24,045 nucleotides of DNA, taken from GCA-2786165 sp964625775 (GTDB lineage Bacteria > Pseudomonadota > Gammaproteobacteria > Legionellales > Legionellaceae). Location: positions 1 through 24,045 of the forward strand of contig CAZVEH010000032.1 of the NCBI GenBank assembly GCA_964625775.1, read 5' to 3'. Within the stretch, counting starts at the first letter, position 1; each line of letters begins with the position of its first letter. The notes beneath the pieces are model-generated. The model did no database searches. It had not been told where the DNA came from and was given only the letters and a program-made list of their open reading frames with translations. Shown piece by piece: positions 23,677-24,045 of this stretch. Made by a program: the position numbers and the translations under genes.

Positions 23677-24045
23677 GCACAAGTCGATGCACGTAGGCGG
23701 TAGGGATCTTGGCTAAGGTAGCAAAACATGCCTGGTCACATGGGTCTGACGATACAATCACCCAAGAATCTCGCACCGAGCAATTGAACCCATCAATGCT
23801 CCTCTGTGCCAAACGCTGCAGTCTCGAGACATATGATACCTGTTCTTTATCTCTGGGATCTCTGTACGGTACGATGTTTAAAACCGTCGTTGCGAGGAGC
23901 GTAGCGACGAAGCAATCTAGTGACCTTCGTAAGTGCATCTGATTTATTGAAGTAGCTCACTGATTCATTGATAATCCATATTTTTTCCGCTTAACAGAGA
24001 TAGCCTGCGGTTTTTCAAGTACGGCTACTCAGGATTCAAGATATA
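23677..24045. other. Gene-poor end of the window with a dispersed repeat
   Basis: 369 nt with no gene I can support. Open frames on both strands here partly translate the repeat at 23885-23918 and match nothing I recognise. The expected next Dot/Icm gene is absent, at least to the window edge. Confidence 0.5.
23885..23918. repeat. Dispersed repeat (CGTTGCGAGGAGCGTAGCGA type)
   Basis: CGTCGTTGCGAGGAGCGTAG followed by CGACGAAGCAATCT. This sequence type is a widespread extragenic repeat in many bacterial genomes; short frames read from it give typical spurious peptides (VVARSVATKQS). Confidence 0.7.

Noticed and set aside
23666..23942. Open frames on both strands after dotL (90 and 77 codons)
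   Set aside because: Both run through the dispersed repeat at 23885-23918 and show no family features; the minus frame also overlaps the dotL end. A degenerate gene remnant cannot be excluded.
1..24045. tRNA or rRNA genes
   Set aside because: I saw no cloverleaf-like segment with a GTTCGAAT-type T loop and acceptor pairing, and no rRNA signature, although a by-eye scan can miss a tRNA.

Overview
The window looks like chromosomal DNA of a gammaproteobacterium of the order Legionellales (Legionella/Coxiella relatives). The evidence is an adjacent icmP/dotM and icmO/dotL pair, which encode the coupling complex of the Dot/Icm type IVB secretion system. There is also a PlaA-like GDSL lysophospholipase, housekeeping proteins of gammaproteobacterial type (DksA, the hemA-prfA-prmC set, WaaA, DjlA, DeaD), and proteins that look like effectors. 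I cannot name the genus from sequence alone.

Layout. (1) 1-2240: the 3' end of a hybrid sensor kinase (receiver plus HPt domain) converges with three minus-strand genes: a free-standing HPt protein whose core is about half identical to the kinase HPt, and two paralogous small secreted cysteine-rich proteins. (2) 2510-6250: a DEAD-box RNA helicase (deaD type), a secreted GDSL phospholipase and an unrecognised 353-residue protein with a C-terminal membrane hairpin. (3) 6257-12466: djlA diverges from waaA, then comes the minus-strand block hemA-prfA-prmC-dksA with overlapping hemA/prfA and prfA/prmC ends. (4) 12467-19344: an accessory island. It opens with two large palindromes. A 120-bp palindromic element plus a small gene with an AT-hook-like tail follows, and this block recurs as a decayed copy about 3 kb further on. 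Five paralogous small secreted proteins lie in and after this bracket, with an 849-residue effector-like gene between copies 4 and 5. (5) 19345-24045: a strong terminator, a secreted class B type acid phosphatase on the minus strand, then dotM-dotL, and a gene-poor end.

The main candidate for a new system is the five-member family at 13763, 14408, 14978, 15463 and 18976. The members share a nearly identical 35-residue signal peptide and a conserved, foldable leader of about 100 nt. Their mature domains are highly divergent but built on one two-cysteine plan. This resembles secreted peptide families in which the leader is fixed and the exported part diversifies. Four copies lie between two direct repeats of the palindromic element and AT-hook block, which offers a route for copy-number change by recombination. 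The function is unknown, and the link to Dot/Icm is proximity only.
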